A DNA stretch of 64,000 nucleotides from Plantago major (Eukaryota > Streptophyta > Magnoliopsida > Lamiales > Plantaginaceae), in contig CM048840.1 in NCBI GenBank assembly GCA_026545765.1, positions 50,902,580 to 50,966,579 on the forward strand, in the 5' to 3' direction. Of the stretch, positions 47,855-58,423 are shown in pieces (position 1 is the first letter of the stretch; each line of letters opens with the position of its first letter). The notes beneath the pieces are model-generated. The model was not told the origin of the DNA. It did no database searches and saw only the letters and a program-made list of their open reading frames with translations. The position numbers were made by a program, and so were the translations under genes.

Positions 47855-48136
47855 TTACCTGGGACTTTTGAAGTAGACAATCTCATTCACATTGAAGCTA
47901 ATTTTTGGGCACGAATCAAATGATAACTGAATGGATCGACATGGAAATTCGATCTGCAGAATAGATTGGTAACCTATGAACTTTGAGGCGACGGAATCGA
48001 GCTTTAAATTGGGGATATAGTGAAGCGCTACGACATGGCAATTCGATCTGCAGAATGGATGGGTAACCTTCATGTTTGACGCGACGGAATCGAACTTAAA
48101 ATTGGGGATATAGTGAAGCGCATGTGTCGATTTCAT
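47855..48136 (-). CDS. Frame near the Helitron 5' end, possible first exon
   Basis: Starts MKSTHALHYIPNFKFDS and is built partly from two copies of a 94-bp repeat, giving HYIPNxKxDSVAS twice. It ends at a CCAG/GTAATT donor near 47860, so it may be a leader exon for the gene to its left. I do not recognise the protein. Confidence 0.3.
   Translation of the reverse strand: MKSTHALHYIPNFKFDSVASNMKVTHPFCRSNCHVVALHYIPNLKLDSVASKFIGYQSILQIEFPCRSIQLSFDSCPKISFNVNEIVYFKSPR
47937..48124. repeat. 94-bp direct tandem duplication
   Basis: CGACATGG(A/C)AATTCGATCTG starts at 47937 and 48031; both copies run to ttggggatatagtgaagcgc with a few changes. Confidence 0.88.
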
Positions 48137-48427
48137 TTGACAACGTATTGAATTCGACTATTCTTAATCGATGTTGATCGGAAGTTGATGTTGATCGACA
48201 ATAATTATTCCTAGACTGAATTGTTGCTGTTGGAAAAGCGAATAGGAATAGCAATGTCGATCGGAAGTTGTATAGTGTTTGTGTTTTGTTAAGTTAATTG
48301 GACAAGAATAAATTTAAATACAAAAATTTAGAGAATGACATATTGAAATTTGGCCAGGTGTTAGCACCAGAATGTGCCATGTGAGCACTCGAATTGCCAT
48401 GTAAGAACAAAAACATTCTCTTTTTAT

Positions 48428-48438
48428 ATATTGTATGA
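48428..48438 (-). other. Helitron 5' terminus
   Basis: Minus strand A/TCATACAATA: the TC start follows an A, the expected target dinucleotide junction. Confidence 0.65.
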
Positions 48439-48575
48439 TAAGCTGAGATTCAAGATATATGTTGATCATTGAAATGTTTCTCTAAGGCATTTATTTCATT
48501 TGACATTCCTGTGTATATTGCTAATATCAGATTGTCTAAGATCTACCTGGTTCTACTTCGGGACTGCTTCCCTTG

Positions 48576-48838
48576 TACTTCATCCGTCTTGGGAATAGCT
48601 TCCCATTTTGCCATTTTTTGCGTCCCAACCAAAACTTCCAATTTCTTTATCAATCACTACTTCAACTTTAACATTAACTATATTCAAAAGTAAACACACT
48701 AACATTATTTTATCCTACTTACAAATTAAAAAATTAACTTGAGGGACCCATTTGCAATATTTTATCTAAAAGTAATACATACCTTATTTTTTCCACCACA
48801 AAAGTAAATGAGAAGCTATTTCCGAAACAGAGGAAGTA
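48576..48838. mobile_element. Stowaway-type MITE (Tc1/mariner-like)
   Basis: Left end TACTTCATCCGTCTTGGGAA and right end whose complement is TACTTCCTCTGTTTCGGAAA form imperfect inverted repeats of about 33 bp, continuing through atagctt. TA at both ends is the mariner target. 263 bp, no coding capacity. Confidence 0.88.
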
Positions 48839-49303
48839 TATTTTTAGCCAGTGACTAGCCAATAATATGTTCTTTTGACAAACTCTTCTATACTTTAGGG
48901 CGTTTCAAGCCCTCTTGAGTTTTGTTCTATGTAGTAGGTGTTTCTAGTGGTGGAAGCATTTTTTGAATTCCATTAGGTAATATCATTAACCGATTGTTTG
49001 AGAAGTTCTCAACACTAATTAAGTGCTTGGGACCTGAGAAATCGGGGCAGATGAGGAGTTATGGGTTTGGTCCCACTCCTAGTCAGATAGCTACTTTATG
49101 AATACCACGCCCCAAGGCATGTCGATTCGTAAGGATAAGGTCATGTTCTCTACTTCCTTTTTCCTTTCATGGTTTGTTTGCCGAATTCTGTGTATTTACT
49201 GATCCATGAGGCGATTATTTTTGTTCTGTTTGTTTTTCTTTTTTATCTTCATTTTGTTTACTAAACTCTTTATTCTCTTTCCTTTCTTATTCTTGTTTTG
49301 CAG
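48839..49303 (+). other. Sequence upstream of two short exons, no clear gene
   Basis: A frame MRSYGFGPTPSQIATL (about 49052) is suggestive of an upstream exon but ends in a stop. A T-rich tract (49220-49300) leads into the acceptor at 49303. Confidence 0.35.
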
Positions 49304-49381
49304 AATGCTGATGTGTCTCAAACACGAGCACAACCGAGTAACCAGGTCAATAGTACTCACGATACTCAAAATACTGATCAG
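49304..49381 (+). CDS. Exon of an unidentified split gene (first of two similar exons)
   Basis: TTTTGCAG precedes and GTAACA follows. 26 codons in phase 0: NADVSQTRAQPSNQ, then a polar tail. I do not recognise it. The exon resembles the next one, both starting N-A/V-D and holding RAQ, which suggests exon duplication. Polar exons of this kind occur in CACTA-associated and similar plant proteins, but no domain is visible. Confidence 0.45.
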
Positions 49382-49525
49382 GTAACATGTTTCTATAGAA
49401 CCCTATTAACTTTTGTTAAACCATAGCAGCCTAATGTGTAGCCCATAGGAGTAAAAAAACAATCATTAATACCAGATTCTTAACATTTCATTTTACTGAG
49501 TAATGTTATTCAACATATTATGCAG

Positions 49526-49593
49526 AATGTTGATACTACTAGGGGGCGAGCACAACTTGGATCCAACAACCGTAAAAAGAATGTGCCGACTAG
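49526..49593 (+). CDS. Exon of the split gene (second), left of the element E insertion
   Basis: Acceptor ATGCAG, donor GTAAATT. NVDTTRGRAQLGSNNRKKN, ending with two bases of the next codon. Joined across element E to the exon at 63943 it reads ...VPTRRILVGVG with the phase kept. Confidence 0.45.
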
Positions 49594-49614
49594 GTAAATT
49601 CTTAATTCTTATTT

Positions 49615-49619
49615 ACTGT
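49615..49619. repeat. Target-site duplication of element E, left (ACTGT)
   Basis: Exact match to 63876-63880. Confidence 0.93.
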
Positions 49620-50484
49620 TGTTGATACGGATATATGTCAAATCCGTTAAGGGCGCCATATAGCGTGTCCTAGAGCGCATCACGGTTTAATAGCCAATTC
49701 AGTACTGGTCCGACCCCACATGGTCCGTCCTAGTGAGTCAACCAGTACGCTAAAGTCACTACACCCTCACAACTAGTCCGAGCTAGCTGGGAAAGGACTT
49801 CTAAACCTGACTGAGTCAGTACAAAGATGCCCAACGAACCGGACGAGATAGCCTCTCGGACGCCACCTTTGCAGTAAGACCAAACGTATACTGGAACCAC
49901 TGAGATACTTCCGTGAGACTCACGGCTCGGACATCCAAAGTTACCTGAGGTTAGATCAATCAAGCAGTCAGATCTATCCTAAGGACTTACACGGACCCAA
50001 CAGGCGGAACAATACTCTCAGTAGGGAAAGGACCGATTTATCCTCCCAGGCCCAATACACGGTATTGGACTATAACAACTGTTGGGCCATGGGCCAAAGG
50101 AATGTCACTATCCTTGAATCCACACCTTACACTTGGCAACATCTTATGAGTCACCTCATAACCTATAATAACTATAAATATAACTCAAGGTCCAAACTTT
50201 GAGGTAAGCCATATTGAAGGGAGAATCCCTAAAGTCAAAAGTGATAAAGTTTCCAATATCATAACCTTCCTCATAACTATTACATAGAGAGCTTCCAACT
50301 CTTTCTTGAGTAAAGTCTCTTACAGTTGACACACCGCAATCCGTAACCCTTTCTAACCCCCCACTTAGTCCTTTCAGGTACTCTAGCTCGGACATGTACT
50401 GCTTCGGACTTCAAGTAGGAGGCGGATCTTAGACTAGATTACTTGTAATAGTTGAGTTAGTGTTTGAGGTCTTACCCCTCAGCA
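49620..50484 (+). repeat. 5' LTR of element E
   Basis: TGTTGATACGG...CCTCAGCA, 865 bp. A TATA box, ACTATAAATATA, lies at 50171-50182, and the end joins the primer site. By eye about 13 differences from the 3' LTR in the first 200 bases. Confidence 0.95.
50172..50182 (+). promoter_or_regulatory. TATA box of the E LTR
   Basis: CTATAAATATA; the same sequence is in the 3' LTR near 63551-63561. Confidence 0.6.
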
Positions 50485-50485
50485 T

Positions 50486-50504
50486 TTGGCGCCGTCTGTG
50501 GGAA
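50486..50504 (+). other. Primer binding site of element E
   Basis: TTGGCGCCGTCTGTGGGAA directly follows the LTR; also present in element F. It is the form common in Tat-like elements. Confidence 0.88.
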
Positions 50505-50540
50505 ACGTTACTAAAGGTTCCATGTTCTAAGGTTGAGTTG

Positions 50541-52471
50541 ATGGAAAGAACGAGAAGGGCGGCGCTGTTAAGTGCTACTGGAGTCGGAACTCCTCCACCT
50601 CCTCGCCCACGCGGACGTCCACCCACCAGGGGACGGCAGACTACTAGAGGCCCAGGAGGCAGGGATGGTTATCCGAGGGATGGCCGCACAGCAAGCCCAT
50701 CCTCGGACGAAGAAAGGGATGTTGCACACAGAAGGATACGCAATGGTCCTGACAACACTATGCCAGAAGCTCCAGAAAGAGGAGGTGCCCAAGTTCCTCC
50801 GTCAGGAAACCATGGGCCTCCTCCGGGTCAACATTTTACCGTGCCTGACGGACGAGAAGTCAGCACAAGTGATTTTGGCTTGAGTGAGACCCAGTTTGGG
50901 AGACTTCTTACAGTCATCCAAGGTTTTCTCGGTTCCGAGAACGTTCGCCACAAGCATCTCCATGCAAGCGAGCCCAGTGACCTGCTCTCTCTCGGAATGA
51001 GCAACGTCCGATCCAGCAGAGGTTAGGGAACCAGCCTCAGGAGGACCTGCAGAACTTACTCGACAAAAGAGCTTCTGCCTCACAAGTCCAACATGAGCTA
51101 AGTTCGCAAGTAGCTCAACAAGGGGACGTGAACAGGCAGCCCAGAGCTCCACCACAAGTTCCTCCCAAAGACAGAGATCACGTAGCAGAGACTGCTCCCG
51201 TGATTAATGTGGATGAACTCCCAGCGGATGTAGTGATACATCCACGGACTAGAGAGATGATGAACGCGGAAGAAATCTATGCACAACAGAAGGCATTGGA
51301 GGCTCAGATTCTTAGTCTCAGACGATTGGTGAAGGATCATGAGCAAATCCATGCCAGCACTCCAAACCCTTTGTGTGATGAGATCATGAAGGAAAAGGAA
51401 AGGAACAAAAGCCTGGACCTGGTGATTCCAAACTTGGAGTACTACTATGGTGATTCTTGTCCGCAAGGCCATCTTACAAGGTACAATAGCAAAATGGATT
51501 CCAAAGGTATGACTGATGATACTAAGGCTATTACTTTCTCGTCTAGTCTTTTTGGAATTTCTATGGATTGGTATAATGCATTGCCCAACAAATCTATAAA
51601 ATCTTATGTTGATCTCACTTCTAAGTTTCTGTTAAGATTTGGAAAGTCAAAAAGTAAGAAATGAACCGTGGAACATCTAGCGGATATCGTGTAACGAGAG
51701 AATGAGGATCTCAGTGCTTTCCTTGATCGCTTCAACGCGGAGTTACCCCGAGTTGAGCCACACAGTATTAAGGATCGGGTCTGTCACCTGTATTCTAATA
51801 CTTACAATGGTGAACTCCGGAGGAGACTCTCCAGCCAGGTGGTAAGAAGTGAGAGGCATTTGGAGGAGATTTGTGAGGATGTATTATACGGGGAAGATTA
51901 TCGACGGACCATGCCACTGAGGGTCGGATCCAAGAAAGGAAAAGACCCAGTCAAATAGGAGCAACGAAAATTCGATTTGAAGAAAGAATACAAGGATAAA
52001 GGATTTCATAGGGAAAGAAGTCCGCCAAGAAGGTTTGCAGACTACACCCGTCTCAATAGGCCCAGATCTGAGGTCTTGGCTACCATTATTGAGAAAAAGT
52101 TGGATGTCCAATGGCCGAAACCATCTAACAAGAGCAGGAAGAACAACAAAGCCAAGGGCTTTTGCAAATTTCATAAGAGCTATGGTCATGAAACGGATGA
52201 TTGCATCCATTTGAAAACAGAAGTTGAGCATTTGGTCAGGCAAGGAAAGTTGAAGGAAAGCGTCCAAATGGATGAGCCTTCAAGGCATAATAGGACGGAA
52301 CAAAGAAGAGAAGATAGAGCAGCGGAACCACAGCCTCGTCCGTTATCACTGCCACCTCCCCCCACTGGTTATCCACCTCATCGTAACCAATATGAGTACG
52401 AGGATGATATTGAGATGGAGAACCGTCCGTATAGTGGTGTAATCAATACGATTGCAGGAGGACCGGCATGA
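50541..52471 (+). pseudogene. Gag of element E
   Basis: Starts MERTRRAALLSATG (ATG 50541), 57 bases after the LTR, with a Pro/Arg/Gly-rich N-terminus. After a frameshift near 51020 it continues with VDELPADVVIHPRTREMMNAEEIYAQQKALEAQ, a coiled coil, and the capsid core YYGDSCPQGHLTRYNSKMDS and ISMDWYNALPNKSIKSYVDL. Stops at 51661, 51691 and 51956 interrupt. The zinc-knuckle variant CKFHKSYGHETDDC (near 52165) keeps Cys/His spacing close to the Tat type. A Pro-rich tail and a stop at 52469 end it. Confidence 0.9.
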
Positions 52472-52539
52472 GGTGATAGTCGGAATGCAAGGGAAAGGAC
52501 TGATCAGAATCTAAGGAACAATGACAGGGATTATGCCGC

Positions 52540-53023
52540 ACCAGCCCTCCGAGGGACAAATACTATCTCCTTTGATGATAGTGAGGTTCCCCCTCCTACG
52601 TCAGGAGGCGGAGATGTGGATGATCCCGATGATCCGCTCGTGGTCTCTCTGACAATTGCCACCTATAAGGTGAACAAAATCCTAGTCGATACAGGAAGTT
52701 CCTCCAACATTATTGCCAAAAGTATTGTTTATCAAATGAATTTATGAAGAGTTCAATATAAGAGACTTAACAGCTCCATATCTGGATTTGGAGGAGGTGT
52801 TGTCCGACCTTTGGGCAGCATCATGTTACACGTATCTTTGGGTACTTTTCCATCTAGGGTTACCCAGTTGGTCCGCTTTGTGGTAGTTAATCGCACTTTT
52901 GATTATAATGCCATATTCGGAAGGCTAGGGCTTAATCAGTTCCGTGCAATATACTCCACCTTGCACAACAGAATGAAGTTCCCAACTCCATACGGAGTAG
53001 GAGAAGAGATAGGAAACATCTGA
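52540..53023 (+). pseudogene. Aspartic protease of element E
   Basis: ILVDTGSSSNII (near 52685) is the active site. A TGA at 52745 interrupts, then ISGFGGGVVRPLGSIML and FDYNAIFGRLGLNQFRAIYST complete the fold (GRxGLN is the Tat form of the ILGRP block). Confidence 0.9.
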
Positions 53024-53044
53024 GAAGCATGGGAATGTTACATC

Positions 53045-54811
53045 ATGTCAACTAGAAGAGCATCCGCCCCAACCTTGTCCGTCACAATAACATCTGATTT
53101 GCAACTTATCCTACCTCCCAAGAAAGAAAATCCTGTCATTGGAATAGGGAATCAGAAGGACAAATTTCCTAAGGCAGCACGGATCGAACCTCATGAGACT
53201 CTCAAATATATTGAGCTAGTCATTGGGAGTCCAGAGAAGAAGACTAGAGTTGGAACTGAGATGAGTGCGGAGGTTGAGATGAAGTTGATAGCTTATCTTC
53301 GAGATAACATAGATGTTTTTGCTTGGAGCACGGATGATCTGAAAGGGATAGATCCGAGGGTCGCGGTCCACCAACTGAATGTAGACCCCTCTATCAAGTA
53401 CATCCGCCAAAAGAGAAGAGATTTCGGTCCGATTGAAGATGCCATTATAGCCGCAGAAGTGGACAGGCTCATGAAAGCCGGACACATTGAAGAAGTTCGT
53501 TACTCTGATTGGGTCTGCAATGTTGTCCTAGTTGAGAAGTCACCGGGAAAATGGAGGATGTGCAATGATTTCACAAGGCTAAACAAGTTTTGTCCTAAGG
53601 ATCCGTATCCTTTACCACAGATAGACTAGCTAGTTGACTCCACTTCCGGATGCGCACTGTTAAGCTTTATGGATGCATATCAAGGCTTTTACCAGATTCG
53701 AATGGCCGAAGAAGACATTAAGAAAACAGCTTTCTTTGCCGCAGGAGGGGTGTATTGCTTCAAAGTGATGCCCTTCGGACTAAAGAATGCTGGAGCCACT
53801 TACCAACGTCTGGTAAATCAAATGTTTAAAGAAGAAATTGGCAAAACAATGGAAGTATATGTTGATGACATGCTTGTCAAGAGCAAAACTGAGGAGCAGC
53901 ACATAGAGCATTTGAACAGATGCTTTGCAATCCTACAGAAATACGGGATGAAACTCAACCCTGAAAAATGCACTTTTGGGGTCAAAGGCGGAAAGTTCTT
54001 GGGGTACATGGTCACGAAAAGGGGAATAAGCACAAATATAGAAAAAATCAAGGCCATCCTAGACCTACCACAACCAAAGAACATCAACGAGGTATAACAA
54101 CTCATCGGACATCTCATGTCCTTGAGTCGTTTCATATCCCGGTCTGCAGAAAAGAATCTTCCATTCTTCAAAATCCTACGGAAGGGAGAGAAGTTTGAAT
54201 GGACAGCGGAATGTTCAGAGGCTTTCGAAAACTTGAAAAAGTACCTCCATTCCCCTCCATTACTCTCCAAACCCATGGAAGGAGAACCACTCTACCTCTA
54301 TCTGGCTGTCACGGAAGAAGCAATGAGATCCGTCCTACGGATTCAGGCTAATGATCACATGCCAATCTACTATCTTAGTAAAGCCCTTGCAGGGGCAGAA
54401 ACAAGATATGTAAAGATTGAAAAGATCGCATATGCCTTGATTTACACTGCAAGATGGTTGAAACCGTACTTTAAGTCTCATAAGATCATTGTACTAACCT
54501 CGGAACCCTTGAAACAGGTCCTTGGGAAGCCAGATCAATCCGAAAGGCTCTCAAAGTGGGTAATTGAACTGAGTGAGTACGATATCAGTTATCAGGCTCC
54601 AACTTCCAGGAAAGCTCAAGTCATTGCAGATTTTTTGGCAGATCATCCTGAAACGGATTCTGAAAAGACCTCGGACAAGCAAACATTTGAGTGTTTGATA
54701 GTCAAGGCAGTCAAAGGCAAGACAGCTCCGTCAAAGACAGGATTGGATAACTTCGAAGATGCTCATTTATCAACCATTCTCAGATGCCAACTTCGGAAGA
54801 ATCTCGAGTAA
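53045..54811 (+). pseudogene. Reverse transcriptase and first RNase H of element E
   Basis: RT contains WRMCNDFTRLNKFCPKD (near 53555), FMDAYQGFYQI (53672), MPFGLKNAGATYQRL and the catalytic YVDDMLVKS (near 53865). RNase H, with LYLYLAVTEEAMRSVL (near 54300), has the altered acidic sites usual for the gypsy RNase H of Tat elements, then AQVIADFLADHP (near 54620). Stops at 53627 and 54095 split it. The end at 54811 leads to the second RNase H in another frame. Confidence 0.93.
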
Positions 54812-54826
54812 ATCACATGTTTCTCC

Positions 54827-55419
54827 TTGATAATATCTCCCACGGATCATCAATCCCGAGTTTTGAGAAGGAAAACAAAGCAGAACCAGAGAAAGTGTTG
54901 GAGGTTGGCCAGCCTCAAGATGATTCTAAGTCTGTGGAAGAGCCATCCAATGTTTGGACATTGGAGGTTGACGGATCGTCCACTGGACGGATGGGAGGCA
55001 TTGGGATTTTTCTCAAAAAGCCCGGATGGCGCACAACTAGATTATACCATCTCATTGGATTTCAAGGTGACAAACAACGAGGCTGAGTATGAAGCTCTGC
55101 TGGTAGGGTTGCGGATCTCTAGGTCATTGCAAGTCCGAAATCTTAAAGCTTACACGGACTCACAATTGGTCGAAGCGCAATTTTCTGGGGCTTTTGCCAC
55201 AAAAGGTCCCTCAATGATCAAGTATCTCGAACTACTTAAGAAAGAAGTGAGCCTCTTTGAAGAGTTCACTCTGAAGAAGTTTGATAGAGGATGGAATGAG
55301 AGAGCGGACACTTTGGCCAAATATGCATCCGCAACAACAGCCCTAGATACCAGGAGAGTGATTTTGCTCACAATTAAAGATTCATCCCTTGTGAGTTCAA
55401 GTCCATCCGTCATGGCCAT
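54827..55419 (+). pseudogene. Second, archaeal-type RNase H of element E
   Basis: WTLEVDGSSTGRMGGIGIFL (54958, one frame) then FKVTNNEAEYEALLVGLRIS (near 55065), AYTDSQLVEAQFSG (55150) and WNERADTLAKYAS (near 55295). The D, E, D, D acid order with TNNxAEYEAL is typical of the extra RNase H that only Tat-lineage plant elements carry. A one-base shift near 55025 joins the two frames. Confidence 0.9.
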
Positions 55420-56661
55420 TGGACCAGGAAGAGATTGGATGACAGATATTTACAATTATTTGAAAGATGGATCTTTACCATCTGATCCAAAGGAATCAAG
55501 GAGTGTGAAGTGTCGAGCAAATAGTTACTTCATATTGGGAGAGGATCTATACAAGAAATCTTTCACTGGCACACATATGAGATGCCTTGATCCGCAGGAA
55601 GCACGAACTGTGCTGGAAGAGATACACAGCGGATGTTGTGGAAGTCATTCAGGAGGGCGGACATTGGCCCAAAAGATTATCCGACAAGGCTATTACTGGC
55701 CTACAATTGATAAGGATGCAACAAACTTTGCTAGAAACTATCCTGATTGCCAATATTATGCCAATATCCCACATCGTCCGACACATCTAATAATTTCGTC
55801 AGTCATTGCATATCCATTTGATCAGTGGGGTATCGACATTGTCGGACCCTTCCCAAGAGGAACCTAACATAGAATGTTTCTGATTGTGGCAGTAGAGTAC
55901 TTCACCAAGTGGGTAGAAGCAGAAGTCGTTGCCACTATCACGGAAAGCAGAGTGAGGACTTTTATCTGGAAGAACATCATTTGTCGCTTCGGATTGCCGA
56001 GAGTCCTTGTCTCGGATAATGGAGCTCAATTCTCTAGTAGCAGGCTCAAGGAATGGCTAACCTTATTCAAGATTGAGCAACGATTCACCTCAGTCGGATA
56101 CCCCCAAGCAAATGGACAAGCTGAGTCCACCGACAAGACAATTGTTAAGATCATTGAGAAGCGTTTGAGAACCTCTCAAGATAGCTGGGCGGACGATTTA
56201 GATGGTGTACTTTGGGCTCATCGCACCACAGCACGGACTGCTACAAGAGAAACTCCATTCACTCTGGTTTATGGCTCGGAAGCAGTCATACCAGCGGAAA
56301 TTTCTGTAGAGACAATGAGATCCAAGAGTATAATGATTCTGACAATCGAGAGGCTCGGAGCTATGATCTTGATATGCTAGATCAGAAAAGATCCGAGGCA
56401 TTGGCTTGTGTTCACAGATATCAGGCTACTGCAGCCCGGGCCTACAACAAGAATATCCATGAGAAGGACCTGCAGGTCGGAGACCTAGTACTCCGTCGGG
56501 CTGATATCTTAAACAATGTGGGAAAGCTCAAACCCAACTGGGAGGGACCCTACAAGATAATTGGAGCAAGAGTGAATGGAAGTTATGAGCTAGAGGATGA
56601 TCACGGACGTGCACTGAAATGCCCTTGGAATGCAAAGAACCTTCAAAATTTCTACGCTTAG
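55420..56661 (+). pseudogene. Integrase of element E
   Basis: Zinc finger: HSGCCGSHSGGRTL, then NYPDCQYYAN where the family has CxxCQ, so one Cys is lost. Core: D in WGIDIVGPFP (55825), a TAA at 55867, D in LVSDNGAQFSSS (near 56015), E in GQAESTDKTIVKII (near 56120). After a frameshift near 56330 the C-terminal domain reads DLQVGDLVLRRADI and KLKPNWEGPYKI (56465-56560). Stop at 56661. Confidence 0.92.
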
Positions 56662-57588
56662 GGTTTCCTGCACGAAACTCTGTCCAATGGCTACTCCTGT
56701 GTTTTGTCTAGGAGGCCGTTTGTTACACGGAACTCCTGCAGTTAAGTTTTTTGCTACTCTTTTGTCATTGGCCATGCAGTCTTTCAGTTGTAATTGGATT
56801 TCCGTCAAATCAATACAACTTCTATCTTTCAATTCGTAAATCTGAAATTTAGTATTCAGGTGACAAAGAAGCAAGCAATGAATTTTATTCATATACAAAA
56901 CAAAGTGTACATAACACTGTCTTTACACTTTACAACCTCGGATCTCTATCCGGTTCTACAGTTACAATACATAAATTGTACAGAAAATCTCCGGAGATAC
57001 GTCATCTTCCGTCAAGATTATTCCTCCGTCATGAAAGTATTCCCCATGGTCATCACTTCCGGGAAGACCAAGAGTCTGATGTACCTGCACAATGCAAATT
57101 GACTCAGTATGGCAAATTTTACTACAAAATTACCATATTACGTAGTCTTTGTACGGATCCCATGCATAGTATGTACGGACACCAATTCTCTAGTGGTCCT
57201 TGGAAGTCGAAACGACCAGATCTCCGCCTATCCATCTTTAGAGGCACGAACCCTCTTAAATTCAAAGGTTTTCCACCGATTCAAGAGAGATTTGGGCCAC
57301 TAAAGGGGGAACGGCAGAAAAGGCTCTTGAGTTATTTCCTCAACCAACCCACCTTTAGGAACCCAATCTCTCTCAAAGTGAAGGGTTCTACACCTATTCG
57401 ATAGAGATTTAAGTCACTAAAGGACGCTTGGCCGAAAGGATATGGTGTTGTTTTATCAGCTGGTTGCCTTGGTGGTTTCTTTTGAGCATCCTATCCTTCA
57501 ATACCCGCACCTTTCCTGCATTTAGGGTTTGTACCTAACTAGGAAAGGATGGGAGTATTGAAAGGCAGGCCAGTCAAAACGACAAAAT
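56662..57588. other. Region behind pol of element E, no gene
   Basis: Contains an imperfect direct repeat of about 120 bp (57240-57310 against 57350-57425: gaaccc...agagagattt...cactaaagg). The plus-strand frames here have no family features. Confidence 0.5.
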
Positions 57589-57589
57589 G

Positions 57590-57661
57590 GAAGAAGAAGA
57601 AGAAGAAGAAGAAGAAGAAGAAGAAGAAGAAGAAGAAGAAGAAGAAGAAGAAGAAGAAGAG
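57590..57661. repeat. (GAA)n microsatellite
   Basis: About 24 GAA units without interruption. Confidence 0.97.
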
Positions 57662-58423
57662 TCTGTGATCATTTTAGTACAATTTATGTACTTCGATTGT
57701 GGCTTTTTATAGAAAACTCTGACCAATCAGCGTCCACCACGTAATAAGGTCGGTGTTGACAAGGGGCCTAGGCCATCCGTTTGGGCCATATAGTGTTGAA
57801 TCAATTGGGTTTACCCATTTTTTATCACACTAAGCCCATGGATGAACACTTTACAAATCACAGAAAAAACTGTCCGAGTGGATCCCTCAATGGATAAACC
57901 TAACCAGTGAGTGTTAGCCCAGTCTGAGACACCACGAGTCGGTAATTTATCATTGCCAGTCTATGGAAGACTACTCAGAATCTCACACTCACGGGTAGAC
58001 GCAACGGACATATCTAATGCGTCCGAAATCCTATCAGTTCTAATCAATCGTCATTGGTTTACTCTTATAAAGAGAAGCATGCAATGCTACTTCGGATTTG
58101 TCCATACGTCCGAGATAAGATATGTTTATGGTTCATCATTACTGGATTGTATGAATTATTGCGGATATTTGACTTACTACTACGGATGTCTATCCTACGG
58201 ATTCGAGACAAGTCCGAGTAGCTAACAGTTGGATAATTCATGCAAGATTACCAAGTAAAGATAAAGGAAGCAAGGCAGAATTATCTTAAACATAACAGAT
58301 AATTGTGCGGAAAAATATATCACAACAACAAGAATAATATCAATGTACTTGGCAACATTCCGTGCCATCGAAAGATTATCAGAATTCAGCAGTTACATGT
58401 TCTCATGGCATACCCCGGATTCT
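57662..58423. other. Convergent gap between pol and the antisense gene
   Basis: No gene seen; it would hold the 3' untranslated region of the antisense gene. Confidence 0.5.

Larger units (their letters stand above)
38674..48438 (-). mobile_element. Helitron, 5' end at 48438
   Basis: The Rep/helicase gene identifies it. The 5' end on the minus strand is TCATACAATATATAAAAAG, starting TC after an A, as expected for insertion between A and T; inside it TATATAAAAAGAGAATG is typical of plant Helitron 5' ends. The 3' end (hairpin plus CTRR) was not found between the helicase stop and the Harbinger end at 38528, so it is lost or lies elsewhere. Confidence 0.85.

Noticed and set aside
46815..48136. 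Replication protein A gene in the Helitron
   Set aside because: Position fits, but no OB-fold or zinc motif is visible; kept only as an alternative.
50485..50504. tRNA gene fragment
   Set aside because: The match to a tRNA 3' end is a primer site next to an LTR, not a gene; the same holds at 9387, 18921 and 29019.
57590..57661. Poly-Glu or poly-Lys coding tract
   Set aside because: It is a pure GAA microsatellite outside any frame.
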